Shown piece by piece: positions 34,778 through 34,994 of a stretch of DNA of 34,994 bases (its first letter is position 1; every line of letters starts with the position of its first letter). The DNA is taken from assembly GCA_014361015.1 (NCBI GenBank), contig JACIWJ010000015.1, positions 1 through 34,994 of the forward strand, read 5' to 3'. The DNA comes from Candidatus Bipolaricaulota bacterium (GTDB taxonomy: Bacteria > Bipolaricaulota > Bipolaricaulia > Bipolaricaulales > Bipolaricaulaceae). A model generated the notes under the pieces. The model was not told where the DNA came from. It made no database searches and saw only the letters and a program-made list of their open reading frames with translations. A program made the position numbers and the translations under genes.

Positions 34778-34994
34778 TCTTCTCCACCACGCGCGAGGAG
34801 GTGCGGCAGGGCATCGCGCGGAGCGAGCTCCGACTGAACCTCCTCCGCATCTGCGCCCGAGGGCCGCGCACGATCCACGACCTCATCCACGCCCCATCCT
34901 ATCCCGGAATCGAGACAAACCTGTTCACGATCCAGTCCGAGATCGGCGTCACGATCGAGCTTGGCGAGTGCAAGAACCGCGAGCTCCTCGTTCG
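34774..34994 (+). CDS. Uncharacterised protein (C-terminus beyond window)
   Basis: ATG 34774 overlaps the preceding stop as ATGA; 73 codons are visible and the frame is open at the right edge. It begins MIFSTTREEVRQGIARSELR and continues LNLLRICARGPRTIHDLIHA, then YPGIETNLFTIQSEIGVTIE. The helix-rich start could be a winged-helix DNA-binding fold, but this is a guess. Coupling to the four-module Cys/His protein suggests a shared role. Confidence 0.6.
   Translation, partial: MIFSTTREEVRQGIARSELRLNLLRICARGPRTIHDLIHAPSYPGIETNLFTIQSEIGVTIELGECKNRELLV

Overview
The window is GC-rich bacterial chromosome. Everything from position 1 to about 28,870 is on the minus strand; everything from about 28,950 to the right edge is on the plus strand. 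I see no phage, transposase, integrase or CRISPR array. NusG carries the extra inserted domain known from Thermotoga, the RNA polymerase and EF-Tu genes deviate from consensus, and rpoB is not followed by rpoC. This suggests a deep-branching, probably uncultured lineage somewhere near Thermotogota or Bipolaricaulota (formerly OP1/Acetothermia). That placement is inference only.

Region A (1-12,324, minus) is an accessory block of three tandem gene pairs. Each pair is a secreted protein with 10-11 calcium-binding FG-GAP/VCBS-type repeats, followed at once (ATGA overlap or a 5-nt gap) by a secreted cysteine-containing protein with an unrecognised N-terminal domain and Ig/cadherin-like C-terminal domains. 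Pairs 1 and 3 share a nearly identical 99-nt stretch covering the presumed -10, leader, ribosome binding site and signal peptide, while their mature proteins are strongly diverged. Pair 3 has a perfect -35 (TTGACA) and a nine-G run in the promoter spacer. Pair 2 looks damaged: signal peptide in another frame, an in-frame stop, and a frameshifted tail.

Region B (12,482-17,167, minus) is a tightly coupled run of housekeeping genes downstream of rpoB: Nudix hydrolase, ArsB/NhaD-type permease, MBL-fold hydrolase and PriA. Region C (17,172-25,782, minus) is the core translation/transcription cluster, in transcription order tRNA-Thr(TGT), tRNA-Tyr, tRNA-Thr(GGT), tuf, rpmG, tRNA-Trp, secE, nusG, rplK, rplA, rplJ, rplL, rpoB, preceded by a good sigma-70-type promoter. 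Region D (25,961-28,870, minus) holds an EF-G-like GTPase, a CBS protein and a YjbQ protein in overlapping order.

Region E (28,948-34,994, plus) diverges from region D. It carries two tandem DUF47/PhoU-like proteins, a saccharopine-dehydrogenase-family oxidoreductase, a structured leader with a 37-codon ORF in front of a CPA2 cation:proton antiporter, a protein with four regularly spaced CxxC...CxxH modules, and a gene running off the right edge.

The most novel parts are the tandem FG-GAP/cysteine-protein pairs with their shared 5' cassette, and the antiporter leader, where one GACTCC strand can pair with three GGAGTC copies, one of which holds the Shine-Dalgarno of the leader ORF.
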